Of a stretch of DNA of 64,000 bases, positions 1-8,689 are shown one piece after another (the first letter of the stretch is position 1; every line of letters starts with the position of its first letter). Made by a program: the position numbers and the translations under genes. Source of the DNA: Bifidobacterium sp. ESL0732 (GTDB taxonomy: Bacteria; Actinomycetota; Actinomycetes; Actinomycetales; Bifidobacteriaceae); assembly GCF_029395535.1 (NCBI RefSeq), contig NZ_CP113920.1, positions 248,001 to 312,000 of the forward strand, given 5' to 3'. The notes below the pieces were generated by a model, which was not told the origin of the DNA, did not search any database, and saw only the letters and a program-made list of their open reading frames with translations.

Positions 1-1692
1 CAATGGTGTGGTCTGCTCATGGCCGACCTTGCGTGCGGAAACGCTGTTGTCGTAAGAGCCGAAGTCCTTTGGCGCGTTCGGATTCTTGGCGAGGATGCCA
101 GCTTGTGCCTTGCGGAACGCCTCAGCGCCACCGGCATCTGCAATCTGCGACTTCTTGCGCTTGTTATACCAAGTGCGGAAGTTCTTGGAGTGGGCCGGCG
201 GTTCCGGCAGATCACGGACCTTCGTCCATCCGCCGAAGACGAACGGCATCCATTCCTCGTGTTTGCCGTTTTCGTTGAGGTTCTTAGCGGTGTCGGGCAC
301 GCGCGTGCCGGTTTCCGGATCCTTGATTCCCTTCTTGGCTATGGTGTTCATCGCGACGTGATCGAAGGTCAGCGCCGTGCGGAAGAGCGAGGAATGACCA
401 GTACCCATACCGACGACCTTCATCACGGTGTCGGCGATCAGGTCACCCATATGCTTGTCGTTCATCATGATCTCGCGGTGCTTCAGCAGCAGTTCGTGCA
501 GCGGAATCTTCACGGGGCAGGTCGCGGTGCAGGCCGAGCAGAGGCTGCAGGCGTAGGGCAGGTCGTGGAATTCCGCGTAGTCGCCCTGCAGCAGCGGGGA
601 GAGCACAGCTCCGATTGGCCCTGGATAGATGGAGCCGTAGCCCTTGCCGCCGATGTTGCGGTAGATAGGGCAGACGTTCAGGCAGGAAGCGCAACGGATG
701 CACTGCAGGATCGGCTCGAACTTGGTGCCGAGCGCGTTGGAACGGCCGTTGTCGACGATGACCACATAGAAGTCTTCAGGGCCATCGGCCTCGTCGGGGA
801 GCTTCGGGGAAACGAAGCTGCAATAAGAGGTGAGTTTGGAACCGACGGCGGAACGGACGAGCATATTGTCCATCGTCTCGGCCTCGCGCAACGTCGGTAC
901 GATGCGTTCCATACCCATGACCACGACCTGTGTAGGCGCGATGGCCATGGAGAGATCGGCGTTGCCTTCGTTGGTGACGATATTGACCATGCCTTGGTCG
1001 GCGACGGCGAAGTTGCAGCCGGTGATGGACATGTCGGCTTCAAGGAAGCGCTCGCGCAGCACCTTGCGGGAGAAGCGCGCTTCGTGCTGCGGGTCGTTGT
1101 CGCCGGTATAGCCGATCTTTTCGAACAGCTTCTGCACCTGGTCGCGGTTCTTGTGCAGCGCCGGGAAAACCAGATGGGAAGGCTCGTCCCAGTCGTCGAG
1201 TTCGAGAATGAACTCGGCCAAGTCGGTTTCGGTGACCTTGACTCCATCGATTTTCAGCAGTGCCTTGTCGAGTCCGATTTCGGAAGTGACCATGGACTTC
1301 GGCTTGACGATTTTGTGTGCCTGCTTCTTCTTCACCAGATCGGTGATGAAGTCACGCGCCTCGACGTCGGTCTGGGCGAAGAAGACGTGTCCACCGCGCT
1401 TTTCGACGTTGTCGGAGAATTCCTCCAAGTAATCGGGCAGATAGCGCACGCACTGCTGGCGAATCTGCTCGCCAAGGTCACGCCAGCCTTCCCAGTTGCC
1501 GAGTTCCGCACGTGCGGTCTCACGCTTGACCCACTGCGCGTCCTGCGCGTTGGAGATGGCGTGGTGCGCGAACTTGTCCTTTTCGTTGGTTTCGACGCGC
1601 GTGACGAAATCGGGATCGCCGTATTGCAGCATCGTGCCGGTTTGCTTGCCGGTCCGCTTGAACATGGTGTCGTCCATTTGTGTGGTGCTCAT
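1..1692 (-). CDS. lutB: Lactate utilization iron-sulfur protein LutB (3' end outside window)
   Basis: Cytoplasmic subunit of the LutABC-type L-lactate oxidation system, which passes electrons from lactate through iron-sulfur clusters. The minus-strand frame is open for 564 codons to the window edge, so the C-terminus is missing. An N-terminal LUD-type domain is followed by two ferredoxin-like cysteine clusters, CIRCASCLNVCP near residue 331 and CSLCSACTATCP near residue 380, as in LutB. The ATG at 1692 overlaps the lutA stop codon by four bases (ATGA), so the two genes are translationally coupled. At over 564 residues it is longer than the roughly 475-residue Bacillus LutB, so an extended C-terminus is likely. 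Whether lutC follows cannot be seen. Confidence 0.9.
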   Translation of the reverse strand, partial: MSTTQMDDTMFKRTGKQTGTMLQYGDPDFVTRVETNEKDKFAHHAISNAQDAQWVKRETARAELGNWEGWRDLGEQIRQQCVRYLPDYLEEFSDNVEKRGGHVFFAQTDVEARDFITDLVKKKQAHKIVKPKSMVTSEIGLDKALLKIDGVKVTETDLAEFILELDDWDEPSHLVFPALHKNRDQVQKLFEKIGYTGDNDPQHEARFSRKVLRERFLEADMSITGCNFAVADQGMVNIVTNEGNADLSMAIAPTQVVVMGMERIVPTLREAETMDNMLVRSAVGSKLTSYCSFVSPKLPDEADGPEDFYVVIVDNGRSNALGTKFEPILQCIRCASCLNVCPIYRNIGGKGYGSIYPGPIGAVLSPLLQGDYAEFHDLPYACSLCSACTATCPVKIPLHELLLKHREIMMNDKHMGDLIADTVMKVVGMGTGHSSLFRTALTFDHVAMNTIAKKGIKDPETGTRVPDTAKNLNENGKHEEWMPFVFGGWTKVRDLPEPPAHSKNFRTWYNKRKKSQIADAGGAEAFRKAQAGILAKNPNAPKDFGSYDNSVSARKVGHEQTTPL

Positions 1693-2513
1693 ACCAGAGC
1701 CTCCTCATGTGCGTTGGAATGCTGCAAAGTCTGTTCGTCGATGGCCTTGCGTTCGGCTGCGTCGGCATACTTCACGCGGCTCATGTCGACATTGCTGTTG
1801 AGCACTTCCGCCAGATGCATGATGGTGATCTTTTTGCCGAGCCTATTGAAGCGGCCGCCGATGTTCATCAGGCAGCCAGGGTCGCAGGAAATCAGTACTT
1901 CGGCCCCGGTGCTTTCGACGTCTGAGACCTTCTCATTGACCATTTCCTTGGAAACCGAAGGAACTTTCATGGAGAACATACCGCCGAAACCGCAGCAGTT
2001 TTCGATATGCGGAAGTTCCTTGACTTTGAGGCCCTTGACGTGGTCCATAAGAATATAAGGGCTCTCGCGCTCACCAAGCAGGCGGGTCATATGGCAGGAA
2101 CGATGGTAGGTGGCCACGGCATCGAGTTCCGCGCCGGCGTCGAGCACGCCGAGCACGCGATAGAGGAACTGCGAGAACTCATAGGTCTTGTCGGCCATCT
2201 CGTGAGCCTTGGCCTTATACTCATCGTCGCCTTTAGGCAGGTGGAACTGCAGCTCCTTTAACATATTGACGCAGGAACCGGCGGGGCCGACGATGTAATC
2301 GGCATCAACGCTCATCAGGGCATCGATCTCGTTGTGCATCACCTTCGTGGATTCCTTTACATACCCGCTGTTGAACGTGATCTGCCCGCAGCAGATTTGC
2401 TGCATCGGCATGTAGGTTTCACAGCCGAACCTTTCCAGAACTTCAACCATGGCTTTCCCGACATTGGGAAATATCAGGTCGACCAGGCAGGTGGAGAAAA
2501 TCACTACCTTCAT
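1689..2513 (-). CDS. lutA: Lactate utilization (Fe-S)-binding protein LutA
   Basis: A 274-residue CCG-domain protein, the LutA subunit of the lactate oxidation complex, first gene of a lutA-lutB operon. Cysteine-rich motifs typical of two CCG domains are visible: STCLVDLIFP at the N-terminus, QICCGQ, GSCVN, then HRSCHMTR and NCCGFGG in the second half, and SCDPGC near the end. I chose ATG 2513 because AAGGAG lies six bases upstream; an in-frame ATG at 2552 has no such site. In bifidobacteria, which produce lactate, the role could be redox balance or lactate re-use; that is inference. Confidence 0.9.
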   Translation of the reverse strand: MKVVIFSTCLVDLIFPNVGKAMVEVLERFGCETYMPMQQICCGQITFNSGYVKESTKVMHNEIDALMSVDADYIVGPAGSCVNMLKELQFHLPKGDDEYKAKAHEMADKTYEFSQFLYRVLGVLDAGAELDAVATYHRSCHMTRLLGERESPYILMDHVKGLKVKELPHIENCCGFGGMFSMKVPSVSKEMVNEKVSDVESTGAEVLISCDPGCLMNIGGRFNRLGKKITIMHLAEVLNSNVDMSRVKYADAAERKAIDEQTLQHSNAHEEALV

Positions 2514-2999
2514 TTTGACTCCTTCGAGTTGGCCTTTTATTGCTTTAGGCACATATCGATGGCTTCCTTGCGCGTATATGCAACGTTCAATGCCCCATCA
2601 AAAATAACCTTCAATATATAACGATATATGTCAGAAATTTAAAAAAGCCGAGATTTATTATAAAATAGAATTTGTCAACGTGAGTTTGCTCACATTTTTC
2701 AGTTAACTAGTGACTTACTATCGATACTGTTGCAACAAAAAATCTGAAAATGCTTGTAAAACGAAGGAATTACAGGAGTCGATTATGGTATACCTGCCCC
2801 GTATGTTCGTCGAATGGCGGAATCGTTGGGAATGTTAATATTAGTATTTTGTGCTATTTTGCTGATTTCTGATAATAGATTTACGTATTAATGAGCAACA
2901 AATAATAAACGATTGTTGAGATATTAATAACGTTTGACATTCATTTTGAGACACAGCATTGTGTCTATAGGGTTCAACTAATGTTTGAATTTATCGCTT
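2514..2999. other. AT-rich intergenic region upstream of lutA
   Basis: About 490 bases with no convincing gene. It must carry the lutA promoter (transcribed leftward). The stretch 2620-2990 is markedly AT-rich compared with its surroundings. A 17-codon open frame at 2785 (ATG GTA TAC ...) is preceded by AGGAG but is too short to support as a gene. No regulator palindrome stood out. Confidence 0.5.
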
Positions 3000-3719
3000 T
3001 CAGTCGGCCATTTCGTTTTCTTTGACAGACGTGGTTTTCTCGACCGAGGTGGGGTCGCTTTTCTTCTTGCCGAACTTGGCTTTGAGCAGGCCGATGATGG
3101 TGGGCAGCAGCGAAATCACGAGGATGGCGACGATGACCAGCTCGAAGTTCTCCTGGACGATGGGGATGCCGCCGAAGAAATAGCCGAGCAGGGTGAAAAG
3201 CGTCGACCATGTGAGTCCGCCAAGCATCGAGAATGGCGTGAAGCGACGCCAGCGCATGCCGGAAAGCCCGGAAATGAACGGCATGAACGTGCGGATGAAG
3301 GGGAAGAACCGGCCAAGGAAGACGGCGAGCGGACCCCACTTGTCGATCATCGCTTCGGTTTTGGCGAGGCGTTCGGGGGTCATAGCCTTGACTTTGCCGC
3401 TTTCGATGATCTTGCGTCCGAAGAAGTGGCCGATGAAGTAATTGCACTGGTCGCCCACGATCGGCGCGATCCAGACCACCGGCAGCAACGCAATCAGGGG
3501 GAGTGCGGATTTTCCGGTCACCGCATCGGGCGCGGCAAAGAAGCCGGCTGCGAACAGCAGCGAGTCGCCGGGCAAGAACGGGAAGAAGACGACACCGGTC
3601 TCGATGAAGACGATGAGGAAGATGAAGCCGAGCGTCGGTGCCACCCCCATCGAGATCCAACCGGCGATGATGGTGCGCGGGTCTTTCAGAAGCTCAATGA
3701 GGAAGTGAATGAAACCCAT
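3000..3719 (-). CDS. DedA family (VTT domain) membrane protein
   Basis: A 239-residue integral membrane protein of the DedA/SNARE-associated family, whose members act in lipid flipping and membrane homeostasis. The family hallmarks are visible: an acidic residue before FFPFLPGDSLLFAAG around residues 40-55, and the arginine/proline motif GRFFPFIRTFMPFISG in the second half, thought to be functionally essential in DedA proteins. Several hydrophobic segments surround these re-entrant motifs, and the tail is charged and lysine-rich. It is a single gene, read leftward, with no obvious operon partner; the substrate is not predictable from sequence. Confidence 0.9.
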   Translation of the reverse strand: MGFIHFLIELLKDPRTIIAGWISMGVAPTLGFIFLIVFIETGVVFFPFLPGDSLLFAAGFFAAPDAVTGKSALPLIALLPVVWIAPIVGDQCNYFIGHFFGRKIIESGKVKAMTPERLAKTEAMIDKWGPLAVFLGRFFPFIRTFMPFISGLSGMRWRRFTPFSMLGGLTWSTLFTLLGYFFGGIPIVQENFELVIVAILVISLLPTIIGLLKAKFGKKKSDPTSVEKTTSVKENEMAD

Positions 3720-4010
3720 GGTGTCCCGTCTGTTGCTTGATGTCTTGGTTTTGCCTTCGCGTCTGGACGAGGGAAGGTATTGCGTAAATCTCGCTTTGAA
3801 ACCTCATGGGCGCGTGATGACTGTCGGCGTGATCTTTCCATGTGGGAGCTGACTGTCTAAAACTCTGAGGTTTTCAACCTTCGTCACTTTATCAGCCGTA
3901 CCATGTCTGAGGCTTGACGTTGACTGAGTTTTCCGTGAATCTGCACAAACCCGAAGTCGGAATTGTATGGCATGGCTGTCTAATAACGAGAAATGAAGTC
4001 AGGGAGGTAA

Positions 4011-4163
4011 ATGTCGCCACCACCGATAATGCCGGCAAGCGCGAAGCCGTTCGAACCGGAGCGCCTTTGCTCGATAGCCATGGCCTCGCTGATTTCCGCC
4101 ATCGAGAAACGTCGGGGCATCGCCAGGGAAGTCACGCTGATCGACCCCAAATTCATCGATTGA
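4011..4163 (+). CDS. Possible 50-residue small protein or gene remnant
   Basis: ATG 4011 is preceded immediately by AGGGAGGTAA, a good ribosome site, and the frame stays open for 50 codons. The product starts MSPPPIMPAS and ends TLIDPKFID; it has no signal peptide or membrane segment and I do not recognise it. It could be a genuine small protein or the surviving end of a decayed gene, as the surrounding 200 bases have coding-like GC but no longer frame. Evidence is limited to the ribosome site and the open frame. Confidence 0.25.
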   Translation: MSPPPIMPASAKPFEPERLCSIAMASLISAIEKRRGIAREVTLIDPKFID

Positions 4164-4432
4164 GGTTCTCTTGCCGTGGCCCCGCAAAACCCGGGCTCGG
4201 GTAATGACGAGACTCCTGCTTCGAGACCAATCGTTTCCGCCCGCAAAAGCAGAGACTTGGAAGGGGAACTTATGGATTGATCGATGCTAAACGTTGGATT
4301 GAGTGAAGAGCCGTTGGCCCGGCTGGCCAGCCTTTCAGCGATGAGGGTTTGGCGCGGTGCGTGGCTTTGATTCCGCCTTTCGATGGAACAAGGAAACTAT
4401 ACGAAAAAACAAAAAGGTAGTTTTATCTTGTG

Positions 4433-4450
4433 AATCGAAACGTTTCGATT
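4433..4450. promoter_or_regulatory. Perfect 18-base palindrome, LacI-family operator candidate
   Basis: AATCGAAACGTTTCGATT is a perfect inverted repeat with central CG, the usual form of LacI-family operators. It lies 46 bases before the truncated lipoprotein start and upstream of the GH172 gene. It differs from the palindromes at 6118 and 7183, which suggests a different regulator. Confidence 0.6.
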
Positions 4451-4495
4451 ATTAGTTGCATAATTCTATTCATCCGGATATTTCAAGGAGGAAAG

Positions 4496-4672
4496 ATGAA
4501 GATAAGGAAGATTATCGCGACAGCGCTCGCGGCGGTGATCACGTTGACGGCGCTTTCGGCGTGCGGGTCGAGCAACGCCCAGGACGACGCCTCGATTGCC
4601 AAGTACGATGCGATGGGCATCATGCACGGCGCCAAGTGGGCCGGCCTACTCAGCGGCTCGAATATGTCGTAA
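4496..4672 (+). pseudogene. Truncated lipoprotein (signal peptide and lipobox only)
   Basis: ATG 4496 follows a strong AAGGAGG site. The 58-residue product begins with a lysine-rich signal peptide and a lipobox LSACG, then stops after about 35 further residues. This is the start of a secreted lipoprotein such as an ABC solute-binding protein, but the body is missing, so it looks like a decayed gene whose promoter and operator (4433-4450) remain. A short functional lipoprotein cannot be excluded. Its mature part does not resemble the downstream binding protein or the phosphatase-like lipoprotein. Confidence 0.55.
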
Positions 4673-4818
4673 CTGTGGATTCGCGCCATATTCAAGCCGT
4701 TGGGGGTGGCTGAGCAGCTGATATATGGCGCAACCGGCACGGTATTGGTTCTGACCCAATGTCGATGTCATATGCGCCAGTAAAAATAATGTTAAGTAAG
4801 CAAGGGAAGGCAAGTTCG

Positions 4819-5961
4819 ATGAACGGTGTAACGGCAGAGGCGGCCCAAGGATTTGGAGGTTACGGGCTCGGCATGATGGATGGGCTCACGGTGGCCTCAC
4901 GCGGGCGCTCGCGTTGTGTCAATGCGGAGAACCCGACCGGTGGCAAAGGTGTCGCGGCCATGAGTGCCAGCGAGCTCGGCCCTTCACGCAAGGGAACGCC
5001 TTGCTTAGGCACCGTGCGGACCGGCGAATCCGTGACACTGATGGACGTCGAAGGCCCTGGCGTCATCCGCCATATCTGGATGACCGTGACCGATAAAACT
5101 TCTCCAACCGGACCGAATGTTCTGCGTAACCTCATCCTCGAGTTCTATTGGGACGGTGAGGACAGCCCGTCGGTGGTCTGTCCGATCGGCGATTTCTTCT
5201 GCTGCGGTCACGCGCAGGATTGCTTCGTCAATTCCATGCCCATCGTCGTCGCACCCAATCGCGGCTTCAATTGCTACTTCGCCATGCCGTTCGAGCACGC
5301 GAAAATTGTGTTGCGCAGCGATCACAACGAGGACGTTCCGGCGTTCTTCTACCAGATTGATTACACCGAATATGACACGCTGCCGGATGACGCGATGCGC
5401 TTCCATGCCCAGTGGCGCCGCGAACGCGTTACCAAGGAGCAACAGGATTATACGATTCTCGATGGCGTGCGCGGCCAAGGCACCTACGTCGGCACCTACC
5501 TTGCGTTGACGGCGCTGGAAAGCCGCTGGTGGGGTGAAGGCGAGGTCAAGTTCTACCTCGACGGCGACACTGATTATCCGACGATTACCAGTACGGGAAC
5601 CGAGGATTATTTCGGTGGTGCATGGAGTTTTGCCACTTTTGATGAAAATCATCATATGCACGAGCAGACTTATTGTGCTCCGTTCGTCGGCTTCCCGTTC
5701 CGGTCGCAGAGTCTGGTCGGCCGCGAAAGCGACTATTGGGATCGGGCGACTCCAGTCACCCGCGGCCTTTACCGTTGGCACATTCCCGATCCGATTTATT
5801 TCGAGGACGACCTGCGCGTGACCGTCCAGCAGATTGGTGCCGATGAGGCAGGATTGTTCGAGCGCAACGACGATGTGGCCAGCGTTGCCTACTGGTATCA
5901 GAATGAGCCGCATACTCCGTATCAACCCCTCGGGAACCGCCATTTCCGCCAGCCACGATGA
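4819..5961 (+). CDS. GH172 (DUF2961) glycoside hydrolase
   Basis: A 380-residue DUF2961 protein, now glycoside hydrolase family 172. Characterised members include the alpha-D-fructofuranosidase/difructose dianhydride I synthase of Bifidobacterium dentium and exo-D-arabinofuranosidases. The conserved STGTEDYFGG segment carries Glu262 and a second candidate acid lies at Glu282 in HMHEQ, close to the two catalytic glutamates reported for the B. dentium enzyme; this match is by eye. No signal peptide, so it is cytoplasmic and acts on imported sugar. I prefer ATG 4819 (AAGGGAAGG upstream) over ATG 4759, which lacks a ribosome site. The substrate within the family is not determinable here. Confidence 0.8.
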   Translation: MNGVTAEAAQGFGGYGLGMMDGLTVASRGRSRCVNAENPTGGKGVAAMSASELGPSRKGTPCLGTVRTGESVTLMDVEGPGVIRHIWMTVTDKTSPTGPNVLRNLILEFYWDGEDSPSVVCPIGDFFCCGHAQDCFVNSMPIVVAPNRGFNCYFAMPFEHAKIVLRSDHNEDVPAFFYQIDYTEYDTLPDDAMRFHAQWRRERVTKEQQDYTILDGVRGQGTYVGTYLALTALESRWWGEGEVKFYLDGDTDYPTITSTGTEDYFGGAWSFATFDENHHMHEQTYCAPFVGFPFRSQSLVGRESDYWDRATPVTRGLYRWHIPDPIYFEDDLRVTVQQIGADEAGLFERNDDVASVAYWYQNEPHTPYQPLGNRHFRQPR

Positions 5962-6104
5962 AATGCGTCGGAGCTTATATTTATTGACATTGCGTGATGA
6001 TTGACGCTGCGTGATGATTGCTGGAGAATTAGGAATGGGCCCAACAATGTAAAAAAAATGCATCAGCATAGCGAGGATTCATCATTTTAGAAACGCGACC
6101 AAAT

Positions 6105-6133
6105 TTGTAATTTGCTGAGTAAGCGTTTACTAT
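6105..6133 (+). promoter_or_regulatory. Promoter with embedded LacI-type operator
   Basis: TTGTAA (6105-6110) and TACTAT (6128-6133) are separated by 17 bases. The near-palindrome AGTAAGCGTTTACT (6118-6131, one mismatched pair) sits between and over the -10 box, so a bound LacI-family protein would block transcription. The arrangement is the same as at 7170-7198. Confidence 0.6.
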
Positions 6134-6204
6134 TTTACGTGTGATGACGATATCGCCGTCATAAGAGAGTGCGTATAGAAGCGCACATTACAAGGAGGTA
6201 ACTC

Positions 6205-7053
6205 GTGAAAAAAAGTTTCATCGCAAAGGCCATTGCTATGGTCTCTGGCGTCGCCTTGCTGGCTGGGTTGGCAGCTTGCGGCAACGACTCGTCCGCAAAG
6301 ACTGCTGAAGCTCCCAAGGCCGACGGAACCGTGACTATTTATTTGGCCCGACACGGCCAGACCGCTTCCAACGTGATGCACCGGTCCCAGGGATGGAGTG
6401 ATTGGACCCTGACGCAACAAGGCATCGATGGAGCCAAGTATTTGGGCTTGGGGCTCAAGGGCACCAAGTTCAAGGCCGCTTATTCTGGTGATCTGACTCG
6501 TCAGGAGAAGACCGCCGAAGGCGCGTTGAAATATTCCGGCAACAAGTCGATCCAGCTCAAGCAGGACTGGAGATTGCGCGAGTGCAATTTCGGTAGCTAT
6601 GAAGGCCGTCAGGATGCGGCTCAGAACGATGTTGACATCGCCGCCTTCTACGGTTACAAGGACCATGACGACTTGGTCGCCAAGAACGGCTTAAACGCCG
6701 CGGTCGTGCAGCAGAATGGTTATTACCAGCTCGATAAGGCCAACAAGCTGGGCACTGATTTGCCTGCTGAATTGCGTGCAGAAAGCGCCGAAGCCATTGA
6801 GAAGCGCATGACTGATGTCCTGACCTCGATCGGTAAGAAGGAAATGAAGAACGGCGGCGGCAATGTGCTCGTTGTCAGCTCTGGCTCCGCCATCAACTTC
6901 TTCCTACTGGCGCAGAAGTTCCCTGAATACACCGGTGCCGGAATGGGCAACGACGCGGTCACTAAGCTCACTTACAAGAACGGTAAGTTCGCGCTGGCCG
7001 GCCCGATTGGATCCATGGATTACTTCAATGCTGGAAAGGCCAAGGCTGAGTAG
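6205..7053 (+). CDS. Histidine-phosphatase-like lipoprotein lacking the second catalytic histidine
   Basis: A 282-residue exported lipoprotein (lipobox LAACG) with a histidine phosphatase (phosphoglycerate mutase) fold. GTG 6205 follows CAAGGAGG. The first motif is intact (LARHGQT, His50), as is the LRECNFGSYEG segment with its acidic residue. The usual VSHG motif reads VVSSGSAI, with Ser226 where the second active-site histidine belongs. It is therefore likely to be inactive or strongly altered as a phosphatase and may bind a ligand instead. Its own LacI-type promoter is nearly the same as that of the downstream binding protein, so it belongs to the same sugar regulon. Confidence 0.75.
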   Translation: MKKSFIAKAIAMVSGVALLAGLAACGNDSSAKTAEAPKADGTVTIYLARHGQTASNVMHRSQGWSDWTLTQQGIDGAKYLGLGLKGTKFKAAYSGDLTRQEKTAEGALKYSGNKSIQLKQDWRLRECNFGSYEGRQDAAQNDVDIAAFYGYKDHDDLVAKNGLNAAVVQQNGYYQLDKANKLGTDLPAELRAESAEAIEKRMTDVLTSIGKKEMKNGGGNVLVVSSGSAINFFLLAQKFPEYTGAGMGNDAVTKLTYKNGKFALAGPIGSMDYFNAGKAKAE

Positions 7054-7162
7054 GCCTTTAGGGTTTTAGCATTGAGTTTCTGATATTCGAGAAAACGAAG
7101 TGGCATTGACTTGTCGCGAATTTTTCAGGACGAGGATATCAGGGATAAAAGAAAAAAAATCG

Positions 7163-7198
7163 CGAGCGCTTGCGCTTTAAAAAGTAAGCGCTTACTAT
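7163..7198 (+). promoter_or_regulatory. Promoter and double operator before the sugar-binding protein
   Basis: TTGCGC (7170-7175) and TACTAT (7193-7198) are 17 bases apart. AGTAAGCGCTTACT (7183-7196) is a perfect palindrome lying between them. A weaker related site, GAGCGCTTGC near 7164, is about 20 bases upstream, consistent with two dimers on one helix face. Likely operator of the LacI protein encoded at 13341. Confidence 0.65.
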
Positions 7199-7251
7199 TG
7201 TACTTGTGAAGATGCTAAATGGCATCACACTGGTTACAAGGAGGTAGAGAA

Positions 7252-8631
7252 GTGAAAATTAGCAATGGAAAGAAAGCTCTCGCAGCAGTGGCAAGCCTTG
7301 CCATGCTGTCGGGAATGGCCGCTTGTGGCGGCTCGTCGAGCTCGTCGGGCGACAATTCTGCTGCAAACAATGCCGCTTGCAAGTCCTATAAGCAGTACGG
7401 CAATCTGAAAGGCAAGACCGTCACCATGTACAGCGCATGGATCGACGATGAAGGCAATGCGACCGACAAGTCGTTTGACCAGTTCCGTCAGTGCACTGGT
7501 GCGACCGTCAAGTTCGAGGGCTCGCGTGACGAGGCCACACAGCTTCCTGTGCGTGTCAAATCCGGTTCTGCTCCGGATATCGCCGTCGTTGCCCAGCCTG
7601 GCATGCTCAAGAGCATGGTGAAGACCGGCAAGGCTAAGCCCGCGCCTGAGTCCGTCATCAAGAACGTTGACAAGTACTATTCCAAGGACTGGAAGGAATA
7701 CGGCTCTGTGGACGGCAAGCTCTATGGCGTCGCCCTGGAAGCCTCAACGAAGTCCTTCATCTGGTATTCTCCCAAGAAGTTCAAGGAAAAGGGCTATAAA
7801 GTCCCACAGACCTGGGATGAGATGATGGATCTGACCAAGAAGATTGCCGCGGACAACAAGGGCACGAAGACGAAGCCTTGGTCAGTCGGCATCGAAGGTG
7901 GTTCCGACACTGGTTGGCCGGCTACGGACTGGCTTGAGGACGCCGTCATCCGCTTCACGGATGCCGATACCTACAACAAGTGGGTCGATCACGAGATTCC
8001 GTTCAACGATCCGAAGATTTTGTCCTCCTTCAAGGAGATCGGCAAGATCCTGAAGGACAACGACTATGTCAACGGCGGTTTCGGCGATTCGCAGTCCATC
8101 GCTTCGACGGCCTGGCAGGATGCCGGCAACCCGATTATCGACGGCACCGGTTACATGATGCACATGGCCCCGTTCTATCAGACCAATTACAAGTCTTCGA
8201 ACCCGAACATCAAGATCGATCCGGACGGTGACGCCTGGGTCTTCCAGATGCCTGGTAAAACCAAGGGCAGCGCTCCGATGCTCGGTGGTGGTGACTTCGC
8301 CTTCGCGTTCGCCGATCGTCCTGAGGTCAAGGCCATGCTGACCTATCTCTCCTCGCCGCAGTGGGCCAACGAGCGTGCCAAGAAGCTTGGTGGCTGGGTC
8401 TATCCGAACAAGGCCATGGACAAGAAGCTGCTTGGTTCCAAGCTTGACAAGCTGTCTTATGACACGTTGGTCAATCCGAAGACCGAGTTCCGTTTCGACG
8501 CTTCTGATCTGATGCCCTCCGAAGTCGGTTCGGGTAGCTTCTGGAAGAAGATGACCGAGTACTTCGCTCAGAACAAGTCCGAGAAGGACACCTTGGATCA
8601 GATTGAGGCGACCTGGCCGAAGGATAAGTAA
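7252..8631 (+). CDS. Sugar ABC transporter substrate-binding lipoprotein
   Basis: A 459-residue extracellular binding protein of the carbohydrate (CUT1) class. GTG 7252 follows AAGGAGGTAG; the signal peptide ends in lipobox MAACG, followed by a serine-rich linker. The internal pattern (GKTVTMYSAW near the start, VARPG-like AVVAQPG, WLEDAVIRF) is like alpha-glucoside binding proteins of the AglE type. It heads a binding protein-permease-permease set; no ATPase is encoded here, so a shared MsiK-like ATPase is probably used. Partner GH65 suggests an alpha-glucoside such as a disaccharide as ligand; that is inference. Confidence 0.88.
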   Translation: MKISNGKKALAAVASLAMLSGMAACGGSSSSSGDNSAANNAACKSYKQYGNLKGKTVTMYSAWIDDEGNATDKSFDQFRQCTGATVKFEGSRDEATQLPVRVKSGSAPDIAVVAQPGMLKSMVKTGKAKPAPESVIKNVDKYYSKDWKEYGSVDGKLYGVALEASTKSFIWYSPKKFKEKGYKVPQTWDEMMDLTKKIAADNKGTKTKPWSVGIEGGSDTGWPATDWLEDAVIRFTDADTYNKWVDHEIPFNDPKILSSFKEIGKILKDNDYVNGGFGDSQSIASTAWQDAGNPIIDGTGYMMHMAPFYQTNYKSSNPNIKIDPDGDAWVFQMPGKTKGSAPMLGGGDFAFAFADRPEVKAMLTYLSSPQWANERAKKLGGWVYPNKAMDKKLLGSKLDKLSYDTLVNPKTEFRFDASDLMPSEVGSGSFWKKMTEYFAQNKSEKDTLDQIEATWPKDK

Positions 8632-8655
8632 AGCCGCCTGAAGTTATGATTGTTT

Positions 8656-8689
8656 GTGATCCGGCGGTTGTGAAAGGTCGTCGGATCAC
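8656..8689 (+). terminator. Stem-loop between binding protein and permease genes
   Basis: GTGATCCG and CGGATCAC form an 8-base stem, with further pairing outside it (GATTGT.. and ..ACAATC). There is no strong T-run. Such structures typically stabilise or partly terminate binding-protein mRNA so that it exceeds permease mRNA. Confidence 0.45.

Larger units (their letters stand above)
3720..4495. other. Long intergenic region with one marginal small ORF
   Basis: About 775 bases between the divergent DedA gene and the sugar island. The open frames on either strand here (around 3914-4246) have atypical composition and no recognisable product. The best candidate is the 50-codon ORF at 4011. The region may be a decayed gene, since its GC-rich centre (4010-4260) resembles coding DNA while its flanks do not. 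Confidence 0.4.

Noticed and set aside
19..2058. Long + strand open frame opposite lutB-lutA
   Set aside because: The opposite strand encodes recognisable LutB and LutA with cysteine clusters; this frame has no ribosome site or known domain.
2785..2838. 17-codon ORF with AGGAG upstream in the lutA gap
   Set aside because: Too short and without hydrophobic or other recognisable features to support as a gene.
3914..4246. Open frames on both strands near 4 kb
   Set aside because: Atypical composition, no ribosome sites and no recognisable product; only the 4011 ORF has a translation signal.
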